A DNA stretch of 64,000 bases from Ulva prolifera (lineage: Eukaryota > Chlorophyta > Ulvophyceae > Ulvales > Ulvaceae): contig CM041199.1 in NCBI GenBank assembly GCA_023078555.1, forward strand, positions 7,693,315 to 7,757,314. Direction: 5' to 3'. Below are positions 36,764 to 47,690 of this stretch, piece by piece (position 1 is the stretch's first letter; every line of letters starts with the position of its first letter). The notes under the pieces are model-generated. The model saw nothing but the letters and a program-made list of their open reading frames with translations. It was not told where the DNA came from and did no database searches. The position numbers and the translations under genes are program-made.

Positions 36764-37778
36764 TGCACGATTCGCGTACGTGTCCCTCGATCGGGGAGGA
36801 TGATTACTGTCAAGTAGTTTCATGGACTGGAAGGACGCCGGGACTGCTTGCAATCATGCAGTCTCTGTAGATGAAGGCATGATCTTCTCGTCACAGAAGC
36901 CGGTGCATGATGCAGTCCCTGTAGATTGAGCCTTGAACAAGCTTCACGCACGTTCCGATCGGGAAGAGACAGAGGTGCACGACTGAAGCCAGGTCCTGCT
37001 GTTGGGCCTGAACAGCCATGGATGCCTACACCTTGCGGTCACATGATCTTGACTTACCATACGAGATCGCGAATGTTGCAGACTCGACGTTGCTCCGTCG
37101 TTTCAGGTGTTCAATCGCACCTGCTGTCCCTGTTGCTGCATTCCGACATAGCAGTTCTCGAAGTACTGGCCATTACTCACATGTCAATGGATGTTGTTGT
37201 TGCATGAGGTGAACTTCGCTGTTTCGAGAATAGTGTGGTCAAGCACACAGTCTGCTCTTGATAGCTGTATGCTCCAGGCGCATGACGGAACTACACGACA
37301 TCCTCGATCCCTGCTCATTGGTCGTGCTAAAGAAAGGCGCATATAGTAATTCAACTAAGACCTGCAGCTCTCCTTGGTCCTTGTGGTTTGTCACCAGTGC
37401 AGCCTAGCGCTGGCATCAGACAGGGGATTCATCAGACCAGGTTGTCCAGTCTCTGTGATTAGGGAGAGAGCACGTGTCCTGCAGATCAGTTCACATGATT
37501 CAACTGTGTGAGTGTGAATTTGTAGATGCCCCCTTTTTGGCTGCGGTATCACTGTTGCACCATGTTTCCACTCTTTACTCCAGGATGTTTAATCTGCATG
37601 AGACATGGAACCAGTGCAGACCAGCTTACATCCTTGGAGTTGTCGTCACAGAGCTCGAGTTGGCGACATTGAGCCTTGGGGGGTCACATGTGTGCACCAA
37701 AACTTACGCTGCTGGCCACGGCATCGGCGAACAAACAGGCTGCGTTTGTCTACCGCAGGCACGCTCGCAACTATGCAC

Positions 37779-37861
37779 CAGTGTTGGGTCACCGGCCCCG
37801 AAAATGCAGGTCCAATTTATGGGTGGCAGCCCCGGAAATGCTGCAAAGCAACCCAACACTG
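37779..37861. mobile_element. hAT-type MITE, copy 3 (perfect target-site duplication)
   Basis: An 83-bp element with ends CAGTGTTGGGTC and CCCAACACTG is flanked by perfect 8-bp duplications CTATGCAC (37771-37778 and 37862-37869). An 8-bp duplication with CAGTG ends is diagnostic of hAT elements. The paralogous sequence at about 43245 (GCAACAGTGCACCATCACGG) lacks the element and holds a single copy of the target. It has no coding capacity; no autonomous partner is in the window. Confidence 0.92.
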
Positions 37862-38514
37862 CTATGCACAACCACGGTGGGCGGTATCTTGTCGGCACGC
37901 TCGATCTTCTGCCCTCAGCTGTTTTGCACCAGAGTTCCACTGCTCCTGCGCCGGGAGCGACTTCGTATACAACGCGCAGTGCATGAACCCGACATCAGAG
38001 TCGGCAGGCCTCTATCCCGCCACCGCTCGCGCACGTCAGTGCTGCGATGCAGCGGCGGCTCCAGTAGCTCAGCCCGCACCACCGACGTGTGGCCGCGCAC
38101 ATCGCGATCACAGCACCAAAATCTCAGGCCAATTTTCGACGGCGGAGCCGATCAATGGTGCAAGGAACTTCCCCAATCAGAAATTCACGTGATTTTACAG
38201 CCGAGAAACACTGGACCGCACATCACAGATCACCACATTTGGCATCAAGTGGCATCCACAGAGGTGGACCGATCATTATCACGGGCCTGCAACGGCACTG
38301 CAGGGCAGCTTGAAGTGCTGCCTAGCCTAATCAGCAAGCCAAGTACAGCGTGGTGTATCAGTCGAACTACCCACACATTACGGGTACTTGACAACTGTGG
38401 ATACTACCGATCCCACGCCGGAGGCGGATCATCTACAAGCCCGGCGGGCCATATTTGTTGCCTCGACGGGATCTGGATGCCGCCGGGCACATCCAGTGCT
38501 GGCAGCAATGAAGA

Positions 38515-41415
38515 CTAGCCTCCTTCCGCCCCTGCCGGCTGTGAAGGCGAAACTCGCGGTACCTTCGCCCTCCCTGGTTGAGCTCGTGTCGGAGACATGA
38601 CCATGACACGCATGCAGACGTCCGCACCGAGGTGCAGCGGCAGCTCCAGCAGCGCAGGTTGCAGCCCTTCCGCAAATGCTGCCTCCAGCGTGGCCTGGCT
38701 CATCTCTTCACCCGACGTGGCCACGCGCGGCCGATACAGCAGTGCAGCCTCGACTTCGAGGCACTGCAGCTGCCGCAGCCGCAGCACCGCCGCCCCAAAG
38801 GCGGAGGCGGCGGCTGGAGTCGCCGGTTCATCAACCCCGATGAGATGCAGCGCGGTGAGCGCCGGCGGCAGGAAGCGCTCGGCAGAACAGATGCCGCTAA
38901 CGCCCTGGATGCTGAGAGTGCGAAGGTTGGACAGCTGGGAGATGCAGTCGATATCGTGGTCTGGGCGCGGGATTTCACACCGAGCGCCGCCAGTGGATGG
39001 CTCCGGCTGCATGTGCAGTGAAAGGTCCCGTAGGTTGTCAAGGCACGGCGCCCCCTTCACCACTAGATCCTGCATGCATGACAGCGTCGGCACCGGGACG
39101 CTCAGGCAGCACGCTACCCAAGCTTGGGCAACCCGAGCTTGGGCATCAAATGTAGAAACCAATTGTATGGTGACTGCGTGCGGCGATCGGGAACAGTCGA
39201 ACATTCCGCTGCTAGCGGGCGCCGAGGGTTGCGGGTGCCCATGCATGATCGCATGGTGGGCATGCAGGTGTGCAGAGAGCACACCCGGATATTCGCAAAC
39301 GCTTCTTTAGACAGGCGCAGGGTGTGAAGCCCGTGGCGGCCTGTGGCGCAAGGCGGGGCGCTGTCGGAGCAGTGGCCAGGGGCGTCGCCGTGGGGAGCTG
39401 TGTTGTAGTGCAGCATCTCGAGCGCGCAGATCGGGTGCGCCACCCCCGACGGCCGTTCCGTCACCCAGCTGCTGAGCTCCACATCCCCCCAGCTGGTGCG
39501 AGGAATGTCCCAGTCCCTGACATGATTGGGGCTGTTGGTTGGGATCTGAATCCCGGGGACGCCGAACGTGGACTGAGGCGGCACGGTATGGCTGCGCAGC
39601 ACACACAGCTCGCCCAGCACGCTGGGCGCCTCGCCTGTGACGAGCCGCCTGCACAGCGCAAGCGCCTCGTCCGCGCAGGGCGTGCCGCTGCCGGAGCGCA
39701 GCGCGATGGCGAGAGCACGCAGCGTGGCCGGCAGTGGGCCGGGCCGCCGCGTGCCGGCATCACCTGCTTGTCGGGCCGCGTGCGCATCCGAGCCCCACGC
39801 CTCGCGGAGCAGCTGAAAATCAAAGAAATGGACACGGGTGCTGGCTACGGCAAAGTGTCCCCCTCCCTCCTCTTTCAGAGACACTGCCCCAGCTGCGAGG
39901 GGCGCCCCGCTGCAAAGTACGTCATCTGCAGCCACTGCCGAATCTGCCGCACGTTCGACCGCGTCTAATAAGAGCACCGTTCTCAAGCCGAGTACAGTTG
40001 CTACCCTCGGGACTTCACTGCGTCGGGGGCCCCGGCACGGGCTTGCCGGGCCGCCTTGCCCTGTCACGGGGCGACAGAAGTCATGACAAACAGCCCTCAC
40101 AGTTTTGCGATCTCCGGCCACATGGATGTGAGGTGGGACCTGCCCCTCACTGTGCGGCTCCCACCAGTCGCAGTGTGTGGCAATGTCTGTGAGGGTGAGG
40201 GAGGACAGGGAGGGCATGTGGCACACTGAGCGGGGGGTGCTCGTGAGGCGGAGGGAGGTGAGGGCGGTGAAGCTGGCGAGAAGGCTACACAGCGGCCTGG
40301 TGTCTGTGGGGAGCTGGGCATCGATGCTGAGGTGGCGCAGGGCTGCGGGGTCCAGCCGCTTGAGTATTTGCGCGAGGAAACCGGTGTCGATGGAGGGCAA
40401 GAGATCGCAGTATGAGCTGGCGCCACTGGTTATGCGGAGGGTACTCAGGGTGCTGAGGTGCGGCATCAGCGGGGCCATGCTGTCCCGGGAATTGACGCAA
40501 TGCGCAGGGATGTGAAGAGCTCGAAGGGGGCGGTGTGCGTCAAGTATGGGCTCAAGCATACGGCAGACAGCCAGGACGTGACACGGGATGTGCACGGGAA
40601 CTCGGGGGGGCGAGAGGTCGAGCACGCCGGCGGTGAGGGAGAGGAAGTGGGCGAGGGCCTCGGCGGGGATCGGGGGCGGCAGGAGAAGCGCCTCGCAGAG
40701 AGTGAGGTGGCGGGCAACGGCGGCCGCGGCGGCGGGCGCGATTGGCGGGAGGGTGGAGACGGCGGCCCGCAGGCGCTCCCCTGCTTCGCACGGGAACTCT
40801 TTGCCCATGTAGCGTGCATTTGGATGCAAAGCGTCAACCGCAGTTGTGCGCGGGCTGAAGCGGGAGGCTTGCAGGTCGAGGCGGTAGGCGCGGCGCAGCA
40901 CGACGGCGATGCGGGAGGCCGCGCGCTCCTCTGCCGCTGCATGCCGCATGAACTGCGACACCTGCATGCATGGACATGCATGAAAGGATGGGGACTCTGC
41001 CTTGCACGCATGCACACGCCGCAAGCGAGCATCGACTGTCTGTGGTGAATGGCTGAAGCGGGCGCACTGCGGAGCGGCCGGCGTGTCCTGTTGCGCCTGG
41101 GCAGGCGGGATGCACAGACACATCACACAGCTTGAACCGCACTTCGATCAGCCTCGCAGAGTGTGACATTTCAGCTGCGGTTCGGGGCCCCGCATGGTCT
41201 ACTGGAGGGCTAAAGGCAGCAAAATCCAGCCAGGCCTGGAAGAGCTCGGGCGACAGGGGCAGCTGCACCGCCCCTTCCGTGTCCAGCAGCTCCCGCAGAG
41301 TCTCGCTTTGCTGGCAGAGATCAGCGGGAAGAGCTTGGTGGCCGTGCTGCAGAGCCCTTTCTCCATTGTTATCGTCCACCACAGTCAGCTCCGTCTGCTG
41401 CCCCTCCGCAGGCAT
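38515..41415 (-). CDS. POZ/SKP1-like leucine-rich repeat protein, copy D (intact)
   Basis: Exons 41415-41143, 40961-39285 and 39069-38515, all phase 0, give 834 residues, the longest of the family. Exon 1 reads MPAEGQQTELTVVDD, then DLCQQSETLRELLDTEGAVQ, LFQAWLDFAAF and SARLIE. Exon 2 has VSQFMRHAAAEERAASRIAV, LTLCEALLLPPPIP, repeats LSTLSTLRIT, AALRHLSIDA, FTALTSLRL and MPSLSSLTLTDI, then HVHFFDFQLLREAWG-type motifs and GVAHPICALEMLHYN. Exon 3 carries LRDLSLHM, LSNLRTLSIQGV, LTALHLIGV and LRQLQCLEVEAALL, and ends with an Ala/Gly/Pro tail. Donors are GTGCGG and GTGTGC; the exon-2 acceptor is TGCATGCAG. Close relatives are E and F. Confidence 0.85.
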
Positions 41416-43914
41416 GGCTGCGCTGAAGGTCTGGTTGTTGAAGCAGCTTTCACGTGCTGCACAGGCCCAGCCCCAATTCGAAGGCGAGCCAATGGGGCCA
41501 ATGGGGCAGAAACTTGCTGAAGTTGGCTCGTCAAGTCGTTGTGTTGTCGACAGCTACAGATCTGGTGCAGGGACCCCTTTGTGCATTAGTGCATGAAGAG
41601 CACCCCAGGTGAAACACCATGCCCGTGCAAAGCTCCAGTGACATCCTCCATTTCACAAAATTAGTTCAGGGCCGTCACGGCGTTGAAAGTGTGGTGTACG
41701 CACGACGAGATGGACAGAGCTGCTTTGCAAGTGACACCAGCTGGCTTGCACAGCCAGATCACGAGGGAGGTGTAACATGCACGCTTGCCTGCTCAGCCCC
41801 CAGAAATATCTTCGCTTTGCAACAGTTGCTCAGTTGAGCTGAGACCGCGGGGGCAGACGGGAGCGCGTTTCGCGTGTCCCTCGATCGGGGAGGAGGATTC
41901 AACTGAAGTAGGATTGTGCACTGGAGGGACGCCAGGATGTCTGCAATGTTTCAACTCAAGGCATGATCGGTACATCTCGATATCCGGTGCATGATGTAGT
42001 CTCTGTTGAGTCACCCTCGAAGCGTCATGGACGTCGCGATGCGGGAGCAGGAATGCACGCCTGCAGCCACGTCCTCCTTTGCAATTGGGACCTGAACAGC
42101 AATGTCTACCACCTTCTCGCGAGACCACATGCACTCGTGCTGGCACATACGATATTCGCAAACGTCGCTGGCACGACGATGCTATGTCGGTTCAATTGTT
42201 CAAGTGCTCATGCTGTCCCTGTTGCTGTGTTTCGTCACGGCAGCTCTCGATGTGCTCACCAGGACTTCCGTGCCGACGGATGCCACTGTATGATGCGTCA
42301 GTCGCTGCTTCAGGGATAGTGATGCCTGCCGTTGACAAGTGCATGCTCCAGTCGCATCGCAGAGCCTCACGACGTCCTACCTGCCTGCCCAGAGTTCGTG
42401 CTCAAGTGCATTTCCCAAGTACTTCTACTTCAGTGCTGGGTGTATGCTCCTGGATGTGCGTTGCTACACTCCTTGGTGCGCAGGCAGGAGAATGCTCCGT
42501 CAGCAGCTCGCCAGTCGAATTTAGATGGTTGACGTTGAGAACAACGTGCCGCGAAAGAGTTTGTGGCAGGCATATGCTTTATTCCCGAGAATTTGTGACT
42601 GATCGTCCTTGTGATGTGATCAGCAACGTCACGGCATTGAGCCATAACAACTCTGCTTACAAGGTAGTGGGGAGGCACATCCACATGTACTCTTGCAGCC
42701 ACACCGGATTGCTTGCATCAGATAGTGGACACAGATTCCGTCCCTATGCAAACTCCATCCTAATTCAGATCTGCACCTGCCCATGCTGCATTTCGTGTGT
42801 GACTTACACAGCCAAGCACCGACATTGGACGGAGTGTCCAGTCCCCGGGCTTTCGCCATGGAGCCATCACCATTACGTGTCATGCAGAGTCTTTCTAAAC
42901 CACAAAAATGGTATGAGACAGCGACTGCCCATATGTGCATGCCCGTATCACACTACATGAACAGCACCGTCGCACACCGAGTCCCCTTACTACTGGACAG
43001 ATTACAGTCTGCCTGAGACATGTGGGAACTGCATAGCAACTCTCGTCCTAGGTATTGGCGTCACAGAGGTCGAAGTGACGGTATCGAGCCCGAGGCGGTG
43101 CAAATTTTGCACCAGAGGACAGGTGCTGAGATTTGCAGGTGCTGTTTGCCAGAGCACCGGCCTTTGCGTAGGCTGCCTTCAAAGGACAAATTTGTCCTTG
43201 TAACACAGGCTGCCTTCCTCAGCCACAGGCACGCCGGCAACAGTGCACCATCACGGCGCTTTCTTGTTCGCAACTTCCATACATTGCCACCCGGCTTGAG
43301 GCTCGCTGGGGCTGGACATCTTTGCAACGCTCACACCCACCACCATGCGCCCTTACAGATGCACACTCCGGAATATCAGAACCGTCGTTGCACATCAGAT
43401 CTGGGCCGCGGTGCGAGTGTCAATCATGTGAGGCTGAGGATCCGCAGGGATGTCTCGAGCGCGGGTGGCAGCTACAGAACGAAAAATCCCATCTGCGTCG
43501 AGATGTAGGACGGCAAACCTCGCTTGAATTCGAAGCAAGCAAACCAAAGAATTGCATGAGCGGTCTCCTCTCTGAGATGCGGCGCGGGGCGCTGTCTAGC
43601 ATCAACCTCACGTCTCCCGGCGAACAGCCACGCTGCTAATGCAGCACTGCCGCTCGCTGTGCCCCGGTGCTGCTGTGTCAGCAGCAAGAGCGTACATTGC
43701 ACAGCGCATGAACATGGCATCAGAGTCAGCAACCTCGGTCCTGCATAGCCGAAGCAGCAAGCTTATTGACTCAGTTGAGCTGGCCCCATCCACTGCAGGA
43801 TTGAAAACCATGCAAAGTGTGGCTCCTGCGCCACAGATCTGTCTAGACAGCATCGCGGCCGGTTATGCTGGCTGCCTCAGACGAATCGGACACGTGTAGT
43901 GCTAGCAGTGTGGA
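41416..43914. other. Intergenic stretch between LRR copy D and fragment E
   Basis: No gene is supported. The region 41.6-41.9 kb duplicates the upstream region of copy C, and 42.96-43.9 kb duplicates 37.4-38.5 kb downstream of copy D. The plus-strand frame at 42079-42960 is AT-mixed, Cys/Ser/His-rich and lacks a family match. Confidence 0.55.
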
Positions 43915-44474
43915 CTAGTCGGCATCAGCCCCGGCGGGCTGTGCAGGTGAAGGCCGCTGCACGCTGCAGGGACGGGCTCGTGGCGCAGACAGGTCGATGA
44001 CACCTACGCGGACGCTGGCGCTGAGGTGCAGCGGCAGCTCCAGCAGCGCCCGGTGCAGCCCCTCCACGAAAGCCGCCCTCAGCTTGACCCGGCGCCTCTG
44101 TCCGCCTGACGCGCCCGGCCGCCGATACAGCAGCGAGGCTTTGACTTCGAGGCACTGCAGTTGCCGTAGCTGCAGCACCGCCGCCACAAAGGCGGAGGCG
44201 GCGGCTGGAGTCGCCGGATCGTCGAGGCCCTCGATGTGCAGCGCGGTGAGTGCCAGCGGCAGGAAGCGCTCGGCGGAGCAAATGCCGCTGATCAGTTCGT
44301 CATGACGCCCTGGAGGCTGAGGGTGCGGAGGTTGGTCAGGCCGGACGCGCAGTCAATACCGTGGTCTGGGCTTGCGACGTAATCTCGATTGCCGTCAGTG
44401 GTCTGGACCGGCTGCATGTGCAGTGACAGGTCTTGGAGGGTTTCAAGGCACGGCGCCCCCTCCACCACCAGATG
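43915..44474 (-). pseudogene. POZ-LRR gene, fragment E (exon 3 only)
   Basis: This matches exon 3 of copy D: LVVEGAPCLETLQDLSLHMQ, LTNLRTLSLQGV, then LRQLQCLEV and a terminal LLELPLHLSAS. Relative to D it carries an insertion of about 14 bp near 44.29 kb that shifts the frame. No exon 1 or 2 lies upstream; homology to D extends only slightly into intron 2 (about 44510) and then stops. The downstream flank is also shared with D, so E is a truncated segmental duplicate. Confidence 0.8.
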
Positions 44475-44585
44475 CTGCACGCCGGCATCGGCATCGGGCC
44501 GCTCGAACAAACCACTGCGCGCGCGCCAGCACAACACCTGGAAACTGGGGGTGCTTTCATGGTGACTCAGTTTGGCGACCAGGAT

Positions 44586-44719
44586 CTGCTGCACCTTCAG
44601 CCGCTTGCTGGAGCCCGGGGGTGCATCTGACTGTAGACGCCGGAGGCGTGGACGGGGGTTATCGGACACCGCAGTCAGATGCACCCCGGGGCTCCAGCAA
44701 GCAGCGGAAGGTGCAGCAG
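44586..44719. repeat. Inverted repeat, 48-bp arms with 38-bp spacer
   Basis: Arms 44586-44633 and 44672-44719 match at 45 of 48 positions (left arm starts CTGCTGCACCTTC). It sits about 75 bp beyond the point where fragment E loses homology to copy D. Confidence 0.92.
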
Positions 44720-45150
44720 TCGCGGGTCACCACAGGTGCACGCCACTGGCATGCGTTGGGCTTCATTGCCACACAAGATTCCCCCGAGAGCACGCCCCAG
44801 AAACCCACACTAGCACGACTGAACACTTCTTATAGGGACCTCAATCAGTCACCTTGATAGGAACCCCCTTAGCAACTCGACCTCACTCTCCAGTGCTCAC
44901 AGTGGCAAGGACGGATTCGGGCACAGCTGTCACTGAAACGTCCTCCATCCGAGGAGGTGTGACGGGCCTGCGAAGGAGATCACTAGACCAACTCGCCGAC
45001 GCAAGTGTGAGTAAAAGTGGTACAGCAGCAGCGGACCATAATACCAAACACATGCCAAGCTACCACTTGCATGAACACATCCCGATGCTATGGGTTAATC
45101 ACACATTACATATACATTGCTGGACAATACCTTAACATCAAAAACTGAAA

Positions 45151-45195
45151 GTGTGCTTGCACCACCGCGCATCATTCGCGGTGCTGCAAGCACAC
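45151..45195. repeat. Hairpin, 19-bp stem with one mismatch and 7-nt loop
   Basis: The left arm is GTGTGCTTGCACCACCGCG and the right arm pairs with it except for one C-C mismatch; the loop is CATCATT. No gene overlaps. Confidence 0.9.
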
Positions 45196-45394
45196 TGCCT
45201 GAACATGAGACCATATGACCATACACTCACATGACATGCGGACACATACATTCAATGGACATCATGCTTGTGGGAAGTTTCTGCAAGGTGGGGTTAGTAT
45301 GGAAACACGTGGGCATGTTATGGACTTGTGCAATGCATTTCGAGGCCAGATTGCATCGCCTGCAACGCCACCGCACATGCATGGCCATGCAGGG

Positions 45395-45418
45395 GATACG
45401 ATGGTATACCATCCTATC
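45395..45418. repeat. 24-bp palindrome with core GATGGTATACCATC
   Basis: One mismatched pair in 12. The core and the bases CCTA after it are shared with the centre of the 60-bp palindrome at 50055-50114, and TTGACACCAGTTG occurs about 40-60 bp downstream of both. Confidence 0.8.
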
Positions 45419-46945
45419 ACGGGAGACAAGGGAGGCTGCACCGCTGCACAGTTGACACCAGTTGTTCAGCGGCTGTTGGCTGCGCACAATGCGGTCATGA
45501 TTGTGTGTCCCTCGTTTGCTACATTCCGGTTTGTGGCAGGAGTGTGGCGGTGTCTGGCACAAAGCGCAAGGCCCTAGAAGTCAACAATTGCAGGAGCGAC
45601 CAGCAGCTACTGCCTTCCGCCCTGGCCATTCAGGTGACTCTTCAGATAAACTTGTTTTTACCAGAGGCGCACGAAGGCAAAGGTTGGCAAACTGAAGGGG
45701 GCGCTGAGCGGTCACGGCACATGGCGTGCCGTCACGAATGGACCTGGGGCTGCGACAGACACGGCAGGCAAGCGCACACGTAGAAGAAGAAAACCTCTAG
45801 AATCCATGGCTCAATTATGCACGGCTTGGCCCCGACTTCAGCCGCTGCATGGTGCACCGCCGCTTGACGTCGTCCGCAGCCGAGCGACAGCAAGTCCAGA
45901 GACAACAGAAGTCGAGGCTGACGCAGGTACATTATTGATCGTTATAGATATAAGATTAGCTACACATAACTGTATCGTGATTGGGCTGGCGCATTGTCCG
46001 AGTCTCACGGTCAACAGCTCGTCGTACTGCCTTACACTGCGCTTCGCAGGCAAAAGGTATTGCAGGTCCAGAAGATGCTCGTATAGCTTGGATTGAAATA
46101 TCAAATGTGAGATCGCGTGTGAGAGAAGCAATTTGGACTGCAAACCGCCCGCCTGGCCCGAATTACGACCATTGCGCAGCGTGTCTACAGGCATCCAATG
46201 CAGAGCAGACCAGCGGTATTCTCAGGTTCAGCATCGTGAAGAGCTGGGTTACATGAACCAGACAACGGAAAAACACGCAAGAGTGTGGTTGTGGCTGCAT
46301 GGGGCCCTGCTGCTTGTGCCGTTGTCTCAGTTCCAGCTCTGCTTTAGTGCGATCGCGACTACACGATCAATTTCTACGCATAACGCATGCGAGCTCCGCA
46401 CGTCATTGCACCATTGCATATACATGTGTTGGTGATGGCATTGACAACGCTGCCAATGGAAACATGCCGCGCGTGGGAGATACCCATGCTGCCACCAGCA
46501 CGCTTGCTCGCCTTTGATCAGCCGGAACTACTAAAAATGTGGCAATAAAGCAAGTATGCAATCCTGAAGGCTGCTAATTATTCACTATCATCACTACCAT
46601 CTGCCTTATGTGTCAACAAACAGGGTCACATGTGGCCATGAAGGTGTACCAAATTATCAGGCTCAGCATGGCTTTTACAGCAATTACTGCTGGCATGCCA
46701 ACCAACACAGCATTCCCGATAATTACGAATGTCATGATGCAACAAAATTGGTGCCGTAGCTGGCCGACACCTGCTAATGCCAGCGTAGCCGGAGGGTCTA
46801 CATCACTGCACGTGCCCTCACCGCTCTTACAGCTCCGACGAAGTATGCACTGATACAGCAAGCCGGCTACAGGGCCAGCAACGCACAAAGCATATCCAGA
46901 GTCGAATACAAACGGCCTGCCAAGATATGTGCACTGCACGTGGGA

Positions 46946-47690
46946 CCACCCACCCCTCGCTGTCAGAACAGTGCTGCTCCTCAGCAATTGCACTGAGTGC
47001 TTGCTGGTGTGCCTTCACAGAATTCTGCATCACCGCACCACCCACCCCTCGCTGTCAGAACAGTGCTGCTCCTCAGCAATTGCACTGAGTGCTTGCTGGT
47101 GTGCCTTCACAGAATTCTGCATCACCGCACCACCCACCCCTCGCTGTCAGAACAGTGCTGCTCCTCAGCAATTGCACTGAGTGCTTGCTGGTGTGCCTTC
47201 ACAGAATTCTGCATCACCGCACCACCCACCCCTCGCTGTCAGAACAGTGCTGCTCCTCAGCAATTGCACTGAGTGCTTGCTGGTGTGCCTTCACAGAATT
47301 CTGCATCACCGCACCACCCACCCCTCGCTGTCAGAACAGTGCTGCTCCACAGCAATTGCACTGAGTGCTTGCTGGTGTGCCTTCACAGAATTCTGCATCA
47401 CCGCACCACCCACCCCTCGCTGTCAGAACAGTGCTGCTCCTCAGCAATTGCACTGAGTGCTTGCTGGTGTGCCTTCACAGAATTCTGCATCACCGCACCA
47501 CCCACCCCTCGCTGTCAGAACAGTGCTGCTCCTCAGCAATTGCACTGAGTGCTTGCTGGTGTGCCTTCACAGAATTCTGCATCACCGCACCACCCACCCC
47601 TCGCTGTCAGAACAGTGCTGCTCCACAGCAATTGCACTGAGTGCTTGCTGGTGTGCCTTCACAGAATTCTGCATCACCGCACCACCCACC
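46946..47690. repeat. 92-bp minisatellite, eight units plus a degenerate ninth
   Basis: The unit contains CCCCTCGCTGTCAGAACAGT, CAGCAATTGCACTGAGTGCT and CTTCACAGAATTCTGCATCA. Units are almost identical. Units 5 and 8 share the change CTCCTCAGC to CTCCACAGC, so a three-unit (276-bp) block seems to have been duplicated. A ninth unit decays into GTGCTGCTCTACAGCATTAC. Because 92 is not a multiple of 3, every unit creates the same chance 91-codon open frame; I do not read these as genes. Confidence 0.97.

Larger units (their letters stand above)
36312..38514. other. Intergenic stretch between LRR copies C and D, with duplicated segments
   Basis: No gene is supported. The part next to copy C (about 36.49-37.0 kb) is a duplicate of the region upstream of copy D (41.6-41.9 kb) and is related to that upstream of copy F (56.9-57.4 kb). 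The part next to copy D (about 37.4-38.5 kb) is a duplicate of 42.96-43.9 kb next to fragment E. It contains the best-preserved MITE. A long plus-strand frame at 37676-38518 runs through the MITE and is not taken as a gene. Confidence 0.6.

Noticed and set aside
37676-38518. 280-codon plus-strand frame
   Set aside because: It crosses the MITE and its target duplications, and the paralogous segment near fragment E does not keep the frame.
39114-41126. A 670-codon single-exon reading of copy D
   Set aside because: Its first part is intron 1 and its last part intron 2. The TGCATGCAG acceptor and GTGTGC donor, matched in the other copies, define the exon inside it.
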